NCBI GenBank assembly: GCA_963740675.1
Contig: CAVUFS010000006.1
Coordinates: 62,001 to 126,000 of the forward strand
Reading direction: 5' to 3'
DNA from: CAIKMD01 sp963740675
Lineage (GTDB): Bacteria > Pseudomonadota > Alphaproteobacteria > ATCC43930 > CGMCC-115725
DNA length: 64,000 nucleotides
The notes beneath the pieces are model-generated. The model worked only from the letters and a program-made list of their open reading frames with translations. It made no database searches and was not told where the DNA came from. The translations under genes and the position numbers were made by a program. Below are positions 16,932 through 26,431 of this stretch, piece by piece (position 1 is the stretch's first letter; each line of letters opens with the position of its first letter).

Positions 16932-18089
16932 ATGCGCTCGCTCGATGAATTCGCCGCGGCCAAGCTCCGCGACCTCGAAGCCCTCAACCGCCGTCGTTCC
17001 CTGAGCGATAGCACGCGGACGGACGCGGTTTGGATCGAGCGCGGCGGGCGGCGCCTGCTTTCCTTTTCCTGCAACGACTACCTCAATCTCAGCCAGCATC
17101 CGGCGGTGCGCGAGGCGGCGATCGCGGCGATCCGCGATTACGGTGCCGGCGCCGGCGCTTCGCGGCTGGTGACCGGCAACCACCCTCTCTACCGCGCGCT
17201 CGAAATGCGGCTCGCGCGGATCAAAGGAAGCGAGGCGGCCTGCGTCTTCGGTTCGGGCTATCTCGCCAATATCGGCATCATCCCGGCACTGGTCGGGCGC
17301 GAGGATTTGGTGCTGGTCGATGCGCTGGCCCATGCCTGTATCTGGGCCGGCGCGCGGATGAGCGGCGCCCAGGTGATGACCTTCCGCCATAACGACGCGG
17401 CACATGCCGAAGAGTTGCTCGACGGCGCGCGCCGCGCGCATCGTCACGCGCTGATCGCCACCGAAGGCGTGTTCTCGATGGACGGCGATCGCGCGCCCTT
17501 GCAGCAGCTGTCTCAGATCGCCGAAGCGCAGGATGCGTGGCTGATGACCGACGACGCGCATGGGCTCGGCGTACTCGGGAATGGCCGGGGATCGAGCTTC
17601 GCCGATGGCCCGGGGGTCGCTGTGCCGCTGCAGATGGGTACGCTGAGCAAGGCGCTCGGCTCCTATGGCGGCTATCTCTGCGCCGCGGCGCCGGTGATCG
17701 AGTTGATGAAAAGCCGCGCCCGGCCGCTGATCTATTCGACCGGCCTGCCGCCGGCGAGCGTCGCCGCCGCCATTGCCGCGCTCGATGTGATCGCGCGCGA
17801 GCCTGGCCTGACCGAGTTGCCCCTGACGAAAGCACGGCGCTTCACAACCCTCGCCGGTCTGCCCGAAGCACAGAGCCCAATCGTGCCGGTGATCATCGGT
17901 GAAGAGAGCGCGGCGCTCGAAGCCTCGCGCTTACTCGAAAGCGAAGGCTTCCTCGTCACGGCAATCCGGCCGCCAACCGTACCCGACGGCACGGCGCGCC
18001 TGCGCCTCACCTTCTGCGCCCAGCATCCCGATGAGGCGATCGAGCGCCTTGCCAGCCTGATCCGCGACCAAATCTCGATCGCGCGATGA
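16932..18089 (+). CDS. bioF: 8-Amino-7-oxononanoate synthase
   Basis: 385 residues. This alpha-oxoamine synthase condenses pimeloyl-ACP or -CoA with alanine to give KAPA. Motifs: SFSCNDYLNLSQHP, GAGASRLVTGNHPLY, DDAHGLGVLG, and the PLP lysine at K240 (GTLSKALGSYGGYL). ATG 16932 matches the family start; the frame is open further upstream into bioB antisense but without similarity. It overlaps bioD by four bases (ATGA). Confidence 0.97.
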   Translation: MRSLDEFAAAKLRDLEALNRRRSLSDSTRTDAVWIERGGRRLLSFSCNDYLNLSQHPAVREAAIAAIRDYGAGAGASRLVTGNHPLYRALEMRLARIKGSEAACVFGSGYLANIGIIPALVGREDLVLVDALAHACIWAGARMSGAQVMTFRHNDAAHAEELLDGARRAHRHALIATEGVFSMDGDRAPLQQLSQIAEAQDAWLMTDDAHGLGVLGNGRGSSFADGPGVAVPLQMGTLSKALGSYGGYLCAAAPVIELMKSRARPLIYSTGLPPASVAAAIAALDVIAREPGLTELPLTKARRFTTLAGLPEAQSPIVPVIIGEESAALEASRLLESEGFLVTAIRPPTVPDGTARLRLTFCAQHPDEAIERLASLIRDQISIAR

Positions 18090-18772
18090 GCGCATTCTTT
18101 GTCACCGGCAGCGGGACCGAGATCGGCAAGACCTTCGTCACCACTGCCCTGATCCATTCGCTTCGCCGCCGCGGCCGTCCGGTGGCGGCGCTGAAGCCGG
18201 TCGCAAGCGGCTTCGATCCCGCGCATCCCGAGGACAGCGATCCCGCCGCCTTGCTTGCCGCGCTGGGCGAGCCGGTATCGACGCAAACCCTCGACCGGAT
18301 CGCGCCATGGCGGTTCCGCGCCCCGCTCTCGCCCGATATGGCTGCGATGCGCGAGAACCGCAGCATCGACTTCGCCAAGCTGGTCGAGCATTCGCAAGCC
18401 GCTATCGTAACGACGCCCGGCACGCTGCTGATCGAGGGCGTCGGCGGCGTCATGGTGCCGCTGGACGAGCGCCACACCGTGCTCGATTTGATCGCGGCGC
18501 TGCGCTTGCCGGCCATTGTCGTCAGCGGCAGCTATCTCGGCGCCATCAGCCACGCGTTGACGGCGCTCGACGCGCTGCACAGCCGGAGCCTCGCCATCGC
18601 CGCGCTGGTCGTGAACGAGACGCCGCAGAGCAGCGTCGCGCTCGACGAGACGGCAGCGACCATCGCGCGGTTTGCGAGTAGCGCGCCAGTGATCACACTG
18701 GCCCGCCTTGCGCACGCGGACCAGCCGCATCCGGCGATCGAACACCTGACGGAACTGCTCGATCGGTTCTAG
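18086..18772 (+). CDS. bioD: Dethiobiotin synthetase
   Basis: 228 residues. ATP-dependent ring closure of DAPA to dethiobiotin. The P-loop GSGTEIGKT is at residues 8-16, followed by ALKPVASG and the catalytic-site loop LIEGVGGVMVPL. It starts inside the bioF stop codon (ATGA overlap). The arrangement bioF-bioD rightward and bioB-bioA leftward supplies the whole ring-assembly pathway from pimeloyl thioester to biotin. No pimeloyl-synthesis gene (bioC, bioH, bioZ) is in the cluster. Confidence 0.95.
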   Translation: MSAFFVTGSGTEIGKTFVTTALIHSLRRRGRPVAALKPVASGFDPAHPEDSDPAALLAALGEPVSTQTLDRIAPWRFRAPLSPDMAAMRENRSIDFAKLVEHSQAAIVTTPGTLLIEGVGGVMVPLDERHTVLDLIAALRLPAIVVSGSYLGAISHALTALDALHSRSLAIAALVVNETPQSSVALDETAATIARFASSAPVITLARLAHADQPHPAIEHLTELLDRF

Positions 18773-18809
18773 AATAGCGGCTCGTTCTTCGTTGAAAGGG
18801 ATGACGTCC

Positions 18810-19730
18810 ATGCGTATTGCCATTGTCGGTCAGCAAGCTTTCGGCAAAGCGGCGCTCGAAGCGTTTCTCGAGCGCGGCGACGATGTCGCTGGCGTGTTCG
18901 TCGCGCCCGAACCGCCGGGTGCACGTCCCGATCCGCTACGCGAGGCGGCACAGGCAAAGGGCCTGAAATGCTTTCAGCTCAAAAGCCTCGGCTCGCCCGA
19001 AGCGCTGACCGCGCTCAAGGAGCTCGATGTCGAGCTCGGCGTGATGGCTTATGTCACGCAATTCGCGCCGCAATCCTTCGTGACCATCCCGAAGCACGGC
19101 ATGATCCAGTTCCACCCGTCGCTGCTGCCGCTGCATCGCGGGCCGTCGTCGATCAACTGGGCGATCATCCAGGGCCGCACCAAGACCGGCCTCACCATCT
19201 TCCGCCCGAATGACGGGCTCGATGAAGGCGCGGTCATCCTCCAGAAAGAGGTCGATATCGGCCCCGACGATACGCTCGGCAGCGTCTATTTCGATCGCAT
19301 CTTCCCAACCGGCGTCAAAGCGCTGCTCGAAGCGGCCGATGCCGTGGTCGCGGGCAAGGCGCGCGAGGTCGTGCAGGATGAATCGCAAGCGACCTATGAA
19401 GGCTGGTGCCGCGCCGCTAAATCCCAGATCAACTGGGCGAACCACGCCGACAAGATTTACGACCTGATCCGCGGCTGTAATCCCGCGCCCGGGGCGTGGA
19501 CAAAGTGGGGCGAAAAGAAGCTTTATCTCTTCGAAGCGAAGAAGATCCCCGTCCATGTCTTCGCCACGGTGAAAGGCTTCAAGCCCGGCCAGGTGATGAA
19601 GGTCGAGGGCGGCAGCTTCACGGTCTGCGCACATGGTGGATTGATCGAGGTGCAGCGCTGCCGCGTCGATGACGGCAAGAAGATCGCCGGCAACGAGGCC
19701 GGTATCGAGCCCGGCATAATCCTCGGCTGA
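18810..19730 (+). CDS. 10-Formyltetrahydrofolate hydrolase/formyltransferase-family protein
   Basis: 306 residues from ATG 18810 (AGGG ten bases upstream); ATG 18801 and TTG 18792 are alternatives. It has the formyltransferase fold with the HPSLLPLHRGPSSINWAI active-site segment and a downstream C-terminal beta domain. The N-terminus MRIAIVGQQAFGKAAL, the INW...IRGCNPAPGAWT segment and overall length resemble the N-terminal hydrolase half of 10-formyl-THF dehydrogenase more than typical methionyl-tRNA formyltransferase. Likely role: one-carbon (formyl) transfer or release from 10-formyl-THF. It follows bioD by 37 bases, so it may share the bioF-bioD transcript. Confidence 0.82.
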   Translation: MRIAIVGQQAFGKAALEAFLERGDDVAGVFVAPEPPGARPDPLREAAQAKGLKCFQLKSLGSPEALTALKELDVELGVMAYVTQFAPQSFVTIPKHGMIQFHPSLLPLHRGPSSINWAIIQGRTKTGLTIFRPNDGLDEGAVILQKEVDIGPDDTLGSVYFDRIFPTGVKALLEAADAVVAGKAREVVQDESQATYEGWCRAAKSQINWANHADKIYDLIRGCNPAPGAWTKWGEKKLYLFEAKKIPVHVFATVKGFKPGQVMKVEGGSFTVCAHGGLIEVQRCRVDDGKKIAGNEAGIEPGIILG

Positions 19731-19737
19731 TCGGCCG

Positions 19738-21039
19738 TTATCGAGCCCCGTCGCTCAGCGCGTGGCCGCGCCGGAAAGGCCACAGCGCGACGAAGCTGAT
19801 AGCAGCGGCGGCGCCGAGATAAAGACCGACGAAAGCGAGGCCACCGCGCTCGGCCAAGGCCTGGGCGAGGATCGGCGCCAGCGCGCCGCCGAAAATGCCG
19901 CCAATGTTGAAGGCGACCGTGGCGCCGGTGTAGCGCACGCGCGCGGGAAAGAGCGCCGGAAGAAACGCGCCGAGCGGCCCATAGACGAAGCCCATCATCA
20001 GAAGCGCGAGCGCGAGAAACAAGAAGATGATCGCCAGCGACGCACTGCCGAGCATCGGCGCCAAGAGGAAGCCGAGCACGACAGTGCCGATACAGCCGCC
20101 CATCAGCACGCGGCGCGGATTGCTGCGGTCGGAGAGCGCGCCCGAGACGAGAATGCCGATCGCCATGAACACGATCGCGCCCAATTGGATTTCAAGAAAA
20201 GTTGTTCGCGCGTAACCGAGGCTTGCCGTGCCATAGCCGAGAGCGAAGGCCGTTGAGAGATAAAAGATTGCGAAACACGCGACCACGGCGAAAGTGCCGC
20301 CGACGGTTTCGCGTGGATATTTCCGGATCAACTCGGCGAAGGGCACGCGCGCCGGTGGCGCCGCTTTCATCGCCGCGGCGAAAGCCGGCGTTTCGCTGAG
20401 CTTCAGGCGGATCCAGAGGCCGAGCGCAACCAGCACCACACTCAAGACAAAGGGCAGGCGCCAGCCCCAGGCCTGAAACTGCTCGGGCGTGAGCCACAGA
20501 CCGAGCAGCAAGAACAAGCCATTCGCTATGATGAAGCCGATCGGCGCACCCAGCTGCGGCATCATTCCATAACGCGCCTGCCAGCCCGGCGGCGCATTCT
20601 CGACCGCCAGCAGCACGGCACCGCCCCACTCGCCGCCGAGACCGAAGCCTTGGCCGAAGCGCAAAATGCAGAGCAGCAGCGGCGCGAGCCAACCGACACT
20701 GTCATAGGTCGGCAGCAGGCCGATGATGACGGTCGAGCTGCCCATGATCAGCAGCGAAGCGACCAAGGTCGATTTACGGCCGATCCGGTCGCCGAAATGG
20801 CCGAACACCGCGGCGCCCACCGGACGCGCGACAAAGGCCAGGCCGAAGCTGGCATAGGCTGCCATCAACTGCGCGGACGGCGAGCTCGCAGGAAAGAACA
20901 GCGGTCCGAGGACCAGCGATGCGGCCGTCGCATAGATGTAGAAGTCGTAATACTCGACCGCGGTGCCGATCATGCTTGCGGCAAGAATGCGCGTTGCGGA
21001 TACGCGCGATGTCGTGGCCGGCATCGGGATCGCCGTCAC
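19738..21039 (-). CDS. MFS transporter, metabolite:H+ symporter (MHS) family
   Basis: 433 residues, about 12 membrane helices. The start region (AASMIGTAVEYYDFYIYATAASLVLGPLFFP) and the motif GHFGDRIGRKSTL plus RFGQGFGLGGEWGGAVLLAVE are signatures of the MHS branch, which imports organic acids or osmolytes (citrate, alpha-ketoglutarate, shikimate, proline/betaine) with protons. The substrate cannot be told from sequence. It starts at GTG overlapping the stop of the large TPR gene by four bases (GTGA), so it is translated with it. Confidence 0.9.
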   Translation of the reverse strand: MTAIPMPATTSRVSATRILAASMIGTAVEYYDFYIYATAASLVLGPLFFPASSPSAQLMAAYASFGLAFVARPVGAAVFGHFGDRIGRKSTLVASLLIMGSSTVIIGLLPTYDSVGWLAPLLLCILRFGQGFGLGGEWGGAVLLAVENAPPGWQARYGMMPQLGAPIGFIIANGLFLLLGLWLTPEQFQAWGWRLPFVLSVVLVALGLWIRLKLSETPAFAAAMKAAPPARVPFAELIRKYPRETVGGTFAVVACFAIFYLSTAFALGYGTASLGYARTTFLEIQLGAIVFMAIGILVSGALSDRSNPRRVLMGGCIGTVVLGFLLAPMLGSASLAIIFLFLALALLMMGFVYGPLGAFLPALFPARVRYTGATVAFNIGGIFGGALAPILAQALAERGGLAFVGLYLGAAAAISFVALWPFRRGHALSDGAR

Positions 21040-24000
21040 GAGGCGAGCGGTCCCAGCGCGGTCAGCAGCGGATCGAGAAATTCCTCATAGACGCGCCAGC
21101 GGCCGATCGCCGTGCGATAGATCGGTTGGCGCACTTGCGTCGCGCTCGCCGTCCTCACGGGCCGGTCGGTCTCGTGGAACGAAAGACACGCGTCGCTCCA
21201 CGGCAGGCCGCAATGAGCGATGATGCGCCGTGCCTGCGTCTCGAGATCGTCGACCACATCTTCGTAGCGCACATCGAGGATGCGGCCTTTCGGCAACACA
21301 CGATGCCAATGCTCCATAAGCTTGCGATAGCGCTGGTGATAGCGGCCGAGTTCGGCGAGGTCGTAGGTATGGTTCTGCTCCGCCGTGAACAGCTTCGAGA
21401 AGCAGGAGATGCAGGTATCGACCGGATCTCGGACGCTGTGAATGATCACCGCGTTCGGCATCGCCATATGGATCACGCCGGCGAAATAATAATTCGACGG
21501 CATCTTGTCGGTGATGTGCTTGGCGTCGGCTGAATACTTGCGCACGCCGTCGAGATAGCGCGCCGCGATCTGCCGCAACGCCTTGGCATCGAGCGACGGC
21601 ACGAATTCCGGGAACGGTATGATGCTGCCGTCCGGGCTGCGCACATCGTTGACGACATCGTTCATCGTCTTGAGCTCGCCGGCGCCGTGGACGTCGGGAT
21701 GGCTCGCGAGAATCTGCTCGATCAGCGTCGTGCCGGAGCGCGGCATGCCGATGACGAAGACCGGCACGCGCGTCGGATCGCCGACCCCAGCGCGCCGCCC
21801 AATCATCTCAGGCGTGAACACCGCCTCGATACGATCGAACAAATCCATCACCGCCGGCTCGTCGTATTTGATCTGCGCCCGCTTGCCGGCATTCGCGCGC
21901 AGCAGATGCTCGAAGCTGCTCTTATGCTGCTTCGTGTCGGCATAGGCTTTGGCGAGCGCGAAATCGAGCTGCAGCCGGTCGGTATCGGAAAGCGGATCGC
22001 TGCCCTGGGCGAGCGCCTCCATCATCCCGAGATGCGGATCGTCGGACGTGAATTTCTTAGAATCGGCGAGGTTGACGTAAACGCCGGTGGTCTTCGGCTC
22101 CAGCGCCAGTGATTTGAGATAGGCATCGCGCGCCTCGTCGAGCTTGCCGAGCTCTTTCAGCACATTGCCCATGTTATTGAGCGCGTCGGCAAGATCGGGT
22201 TTGATCTCCAGCGCGCGGCGATGAAAGTCGAGCGCCGGCTCGAGCTCGCCCTGATCGAAGGCGATGCGCCCCATCATATTGAGCACATCGTGATTCTTCG
22301 GATTGATCGCGTAGGCCTGTTCGATCAGCGACTTGGCTTCGTCGGTCTTATGCGTGTCGAGCAGGATCGTCGAGAGATAGAGCAGCGTCTTCTCGTTGCG
22401 CTGCTCGATCGCCAACGAGCGCCGCAGCGTCGCCTCCGCCTCCTCCTCGCGATGCAAATCCTTCAGCGCCAGCGCAAGGCTGTCGAGCATCTCGGGATCG
22501 TCGGGCTTCAGCGTCAGCGCGCGGCGATAAGCCACCTCGGCTTCGTCCGGCTGCTTCAGATCGCGTAGCGTCGTCGCGAGATTGTTCCAGGCATCGGCGA
22601 AATTAGGCCGCAGATCGAGCGCGCGGCGATAGGCACCAAGCGCGTCATCGAGCCGTTTCAACGCGCGGAGAGCGTTACCGCGATTGCTGTGCGCTTCAAC
22701 GAATTCCGGACGCAGCTCGATCGCGCGCTCGTAACAGGAAAGCGCGTCCTCGAATTTATCCTGCTCGTAATAGGCGATGCCGAGATTGCTGAGCGCGTCG
22801 GCATAATCGGGATTGAGCTCGAGCGCGCGCTTGCCTTCGGCAATTGCTTCGTCGGTGCGCTTGGCGAGGCGGCACATCTCGCCGAGATTGGCGTGATAAA
22901 GGGCGATATCGGGCACCAGCGCCGTCGCACGCTTTAGATGGTCGATCGCATGCGCGAGATTGCCAGATTGATGCGCGATGATGCCGAGAAGATGATAGGC
23001 CTCGGCATTGTCGGGATCGGATTCGAGCGCGCGGCGGCAATAGAGCTCGGCTTCGGCGAGCTTGCCCGCCTGACGGCGCTGTTCGGCCAAGGCCATGACT
23101 TGCGGCGCCGCCAGTTTGGGCGCCACCGGCTGCGGCGTCTGCGCGGCAACGAGAGCCGCGGCCTGGCGCTCTTCCTGCGCGGCGATGATCGCGGCCGCTT
23201 GCGCCGCGCGCTTCTCGCCGACCGCGCGGAACGGCATTAGCCGCGCGCGATCGCCTTTGACCACGGCGCTGAGCTCGCCGACCAGACGATCGATCACCGC
23301 CGGCCATTCCTGGCCCTCGACCTGGCGGAACAGCCGCATCGTCGGATACCAGGGATTGTCCTCGCGATTGAGCTGCCAGCGCCAATCCGAGACCCAGGGC
23401 GTCAGCAGCCAAGTCGGCTTTCCCATCCCGCCCGCGAGATGCGAGACCGCGGAATCGATCGTGATCACAAGATCGAGTGCCTCCATCAGCGCCGCCGTCG
23501 CGGCAAAGCCCACGAGCTCCGACGCGACATCGGTGATCGCGAATTCGGGATGGGCCTTGAGATCGTCGGCGCGCGGCCCGACTTGCAGGCTGATGAAGGA
23601 AACGCCGGGCAGCGCGAACAGCGGCGCCAATTGTTCCAGCGGGATCGAGCGGCGGCGGTCGTTGACGTGCTCGGGATTGCCCGCCCAAACGATGCCAACC
23701 TTGATGGTGCTGCCGGTGAAACGCGCCTTCCAGCGTGCGGCCTCGTCGGGATTGGCGCGTAGATAAGGCGTCACCCCGGGGATCGTCTCGTTCCGCGTGC
23801 CGAAGAGGTAAGGCAGGCTGAGCAGTGCGGCTTCGCAGTCGGCATTGGTCACCGCCGGTGCGCGATCGCCCAGCACCTCGACGCCCGGCAGGCTTTCGCG
23901 CATCAGCCCGGCGAGCCCCTGCTGCACGCGGAAGATGACTTTCCCAGCACGCGCCGCGACCATCGGGACATAGCGCGCGAATTGCATCGTATCGCCGAAG

Positions 24001-24836
24001 CCCTGCTCGGCATTGAGATAGATGCACCGCCCGGAGAGGCTGTCGCCCTGCCACGGACGCTGCGGCGTGTAGGGCAACCGCACCTCGGTCGATTTGAGAC
24101 GCCACTCATATTCCGCCCAGCCCTCGGCAAAATCGCCGTGCATCAGCAACAGAATGCCGAGACCCGAATGGGCATTGGGATTGTTCGGATCGAGTGCGAC
24201 GGCGCGACGCAGCGCGTACATCGCATCTTCATAGCGGCCGGAATGATGCAAGCTGGTGCCGAGATTGGACCAGGCATCGGCAAAGCGCGGATTGATCTCG
24301 ACCGCGCGGCGATAGCAGGCAACCGCGCCCTCGAAATCGCGCAGCGCATGCAGCGCGTTGCCGAGATTGCTATGCGCCTGCGCGAAACTGGGCCGCAGTT
24401 CGATGGAGCGGCGATGGCTCGCCGCCGCTTCCTCGTATTCTTTGCGCTCGTAATGCGCGACGCCGATATTGCTGAGCGCTTCGGGATAATCCGGATTGAG
24501 CGCAATCGCGCGCTTGCCATGCTCGATCGCGAGATCGGCGCGGCCAGCCAAGCGATACATCTCACCGAGATTGGCCTGGAACAACGCCGTCTGCGGCGCG
24601 AGCTCGATCGCTCGCTTCACATGCTCGATCGCCTGGGTAAGCTGGCCGCGCTGATGCGCGATAATGCCGAGCAGATGGATCGCCGTCGGCTCTTTCGGCT
24701 TCGAGGCAAGAATCTGCTTCAGCAGCGCCTCGGCTTCGTCGAGCCGCCCCGCGCCGCGATGCTGTTCTACAAGCTCGTAAACCTGCGCGACCGGCATGAA
24801 CTGCCGCGCGCTTTCGTTGCCACCCGATTGGTCCAT
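21036..24836 (-). CDS. TPR / glycosyltransferase-like / TPR / sulfotransferase fusion
   Basis: 1266 residues with four blocks. Residues about 15-265 are tetratricopeptide repeats. About 265-530 is a GT9/OGT-like glycosyltransferase domain (NAEQGFGDTMQFARYVP, KVGIVWAGNPEHVNDRRRSIPL, ITIDSAVSHLAGGMGKPTWLL). After an Ala/Gln-rich linker (about 545-580), about 585-960 is a second TPR array. About 1024-1260 is a sulfotransferase domain with the PAPS 5'-phosphosulfate loop MPRSGTTLIEQ (1031-1041) and the 3'-phosphate segment SVRDPVDTCISCFS (1134-1147). The two TPR arrays begin alike (VYELVEQHRGAGRLDEAE and VMALAEQRRQAGKLAEAE), suggesting fusion of two related TPR-enzyme genes. It probably modifies a glycan or protein; the acceptor is unknown. 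Confidence 0.9.
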   Translation of the reverse strand: MDQSGGNESARQFMPVAQVYELVEQHRGAGRLDEAEALLKQILASKPKEPTAIHLLGIIAHQRGQLTQAIEHVKRAIELAPQTALFQANLGEMYRLAGRADLAIEHGKRAIALNPDYPEALSNIGVAHYERKEYEEAAASHRRSIELRPSFAQAHSNLGNALHALRDFEGAVACYRRAVEINPRFADAWSNLGTSLHHSGRYEDAMYALRRAVALDPNNPNAHSGLGILLLMHGDFAEGWAEYEWRLKSTEVRLPYTPQRPWQGDSLSGRCIYLNAEQGFGDTMQFARYVPMVAARAGKVIFRVQQGLAGLMRESLPGVEVLGDRAPAVTNADCEAALLSLPYLFGTRNETIPGVTPYLRANPDEAARWKARFTGSTIKVGIVWAGNPEHVNDRRRSIPLEQLAPLFALPGVSFISLQVGPRADDLKAHPEFAITDVASELVGFAATAALMEALDLVITIDSAVSHLAGGMGKPTWLLTPWVSDWRWQLNREDNPWYPTMRLFRQVEGQEWPAVIDRLVGELSAVVKGDRARLMPFRAVGEKRAAQAAAIIAAQEERQAAALVAAQTPQPVAPKLAAPQVMALAEQRRQAGKLAEAELYCRRALESDPDNAEAYHLLGIIAHQSGNLAHAIDHLKRATALVPDIALYHANLGEMCRLAKRTDEAIAEGKRALELNPDYADALSNLGIAYYEQDKFEDALSCYERAIELRPEFVEAHSNRGNALRALKRLDDALGAYRRALDLRPNFADAWNNLATTLRDLKQPDEAEVAYRRALTLKPDDPEMLDSLALALKDLHREEEAEATLRRSLAIEQRNEKTLLYLSTILLDTHKTDEAKSLIEQAYAINPKNHDVLNMMGRIAFDQGELEPALDFHRRALEIKPDLADALNNMGNVLKELGKLDEARDAYLKSLALEPKTTGVYVNLADSKKFTSDDPHLGMMEALAQGSDPLSDTDRLQLDFALAKAYADTKQHKSSFEHLLRANAGKRAQIKYDEPAVMDLFDRIEAVFTPEMIGRRAGVGDPTRVPVFVIGMPRSGTTLIEQILASHPDVHGAGELKTMNDVVNDVRSPDGSIIPFPEFVPSLDAKALRQIAARYLDGVRKYSADAKHITDKMPSNYYFAGVIHMAMPNAVIIHSVRDPVDTCISCFSKLFTAEQNHTYDLAELGRYHQRYRKLMEHWHRVLPKGRILDVRYEDVVDDLETQARRIIAHCGLPWSDACLSFHETDRPVRTASATQVRQPIYRTAIGRWRVYEEFLDPLLTALGPLAS

Positions 24837-24902
24837 CGTCCGGGCTATATAGCGGGTTCAGCGCCCGGTTTCACGCAGCGCCTTAGCCTGCGACGGTATT
24901 GC

Positions 24903-25697
24903 CTAATGCGCGGTCTCGGCATGCCAGATGAGCAGACGGCGGCGGACGACTTCCATCAGCTTAACCAGCACAGAGCCGATAATGGCGATGGCAACGATGC
25001 CCGAGAAAACCCCGGGCGAATCGGCAAAACGCATCGAGGTCATCATCGAGCCGCCGAGCCCCTCGCCGCCCATCGTCATCTCGCAAATGATGACCACGAT
25101 CAACGAGATCGGCAGCGCGATCTGCAAGCCCGTGAACACGCCAGGCATGGCCGACGGCAGTATGATCTGCCAGAGCAACGCACGGCGGTCGACGCCGAGG
25201 CTCTCCGCGGACCAGACGAGATATTTGTCGACATTCTCGGTCGCCGCCCAGGTCGCAACCACCACCGGGAAGACCGAGGAGAAAGCGACCATCGCGATCT
25301 TCGACCAGTCGAAGACGCCGAACCATAGGATGAAGATCGGCAGGAACGCGATCTTCGGCAGCGGATTGCCGACCGAAACGATCGGGTCGAAGAACCAGCG
25401 CACCAGGTTAATCCTTGCGATGGTCACGCCGATGATGATGCCGACCACCGCCGCCATGGCAAAGCCGGCGAAAGTGCGCGCCATAGTCAGGCCGAGCGCG
25501 ACCGGGATCTCGCCCGAGATCGTGTCCTCCCACAGCCGCTCCAAGACCGTAGACAGCGACGGCAGCAGGAAGTCGGAGACGAAATGCATCCGCGCCCCCC
25601 ACTCCCAGGCTACGGCGAGCAGGATCACCGAGGAAGAACGCAGCAGGCGCCGCTTCCAGACGGGGCTGAGGAAGGTCTTCTTTTCTACTCTCGCCAT
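24903..25697 (-). CDS. ABC transporter permease (SsuC/TauC type)
   Basis: 264 residues, about six membrane helices, with the BPD-transport EAA loop in AESLGVDRRALLWQIILPSAMPGVFTGLQIALPISL. It belongs to the sulfonate/nitrate/taurine and NMT1-type importer class. It overlaps the 3' end of the second permease gene by 13 bases. With the two different permeases and one ATPase it would form a heteromeric inner-membrane channel. The substrate is unknown. Confidence 0.9.
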   Translation of the reverse strand: MARVEKKTFLSPVWKRRLLRSSSVILLAVAWEWGARMHFVSDFLLPSLSTVLERLWEDTISGEIPVALGLTMARTFAGFAMAAVVGIIIGVTIARINLVRWFFDPIVSVGNPLPKIAFLPIFILWFGVFDWSKIAMVAFSSVFPVVVATWAATENVDKYLVWSAESLGVDRRALLWQIILPSAMPGVFTGLQIALPISLIVVIICEMTMGGEGLGGSMMTSMRFADSPGVFSGIVAIAIIGSVLVKLMEVVRRRLLIWHAETAH

Positions 25698-26431
25698 ACC
25701 AGCGTCCGGCGCATGAAATAGAGATAGGCCCGGTCGGCAAAGAAGCCCAGGGCCGAGACCGTGATCACCACGGCGAACATCGCGTCATAGACGCCGCCTT
25801 CGCCGAGGAACGAAATGAGATAGCCGAGGCCTTTTTGCCCGACGAGCAGCTCCGAGGCCACCAGCACGATGAAGGAGATCGCGACCGCGTTGCGGATGCC
25901 GGCGAGGATATCGGGCAAGGCACCAGGCAGGATCACTTCCCACAGAACGTTGCGATTGCTCGCGCCGCAAGCCCGCGCCGACCAGATCAGCGTCTGGTCG
26001 ACGCCGCGCGCGCCGTTGTAGGCGCTGATGATCACCGGCAGCAGGCAGCTCAGCGCGATCGAGGCGATCTTCGATCCGGCACCGAGACCGAGCCACAGGA
26101 TCATCACCGGGATGAGCGCCGATTTCGGCATCGGATAAAGCGCTTTGACCAGCGGGCTGGCGATGTCGTCGATCGTCGTCGACCACGCCATCATCACGCC
26201 GAGCGCGATGCCGATGATGATGCTCGAGCCGAGGCCGAAGGACCAGTTGATGAACGACGAGATGCCGTTGGTCCAAAGATCGCCATCGAGCAGCAGCGAC
26301 CACCACGCTGCGGCGACTGCGCTCAGCGGCGGCAGCTCGCTCGGATCGACGAAATGAACCCGCGGCGCGATCTCCCAGAGAATTGCCAGGAGAACCAGCG
26401 GCAGATAGCGGATGAAGATGTTGTCCTTCAT
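25685..26431 (-). CDS. ABC transporter permease (SsuC/TauC type), second subunit
   Basis: 248 residues, about six membrane helices, EAA loop in ARACGASNRNVLWEVILPGALPDILAGIRNAVAISF. It is clearly related to the neighbouring permease but divergent in the N-terminal half. The start is ATG 26431, overlapping the ATPase stop by one base (GTGATG); the GTG just before is an alternative. It lies in an operon with the ATPase, the second permease and binding proteins. Confidence 0.9.
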   Translation of the reverse strand: MKDNIFIRYLPLVLLAILWEIAPRVHFVDPSELPPLSAVAAAWWSLLLDGDLWTNGISSFINWSFGLGSSIIIGIALGVMMAWSTTIDDIASPLVKALYPMPKSALIPVMILWLGLGAGSKIASIALSCLLPVIISAYNGARGVDQTLIWSARACGASNRNVLWEVILPGALPDILAGIRNAVAISFIVLVASELLVGQKGLGYLISFLGEGGVYDAMFAVVITVSALGFFADRAYLYFMRRTLVWRE

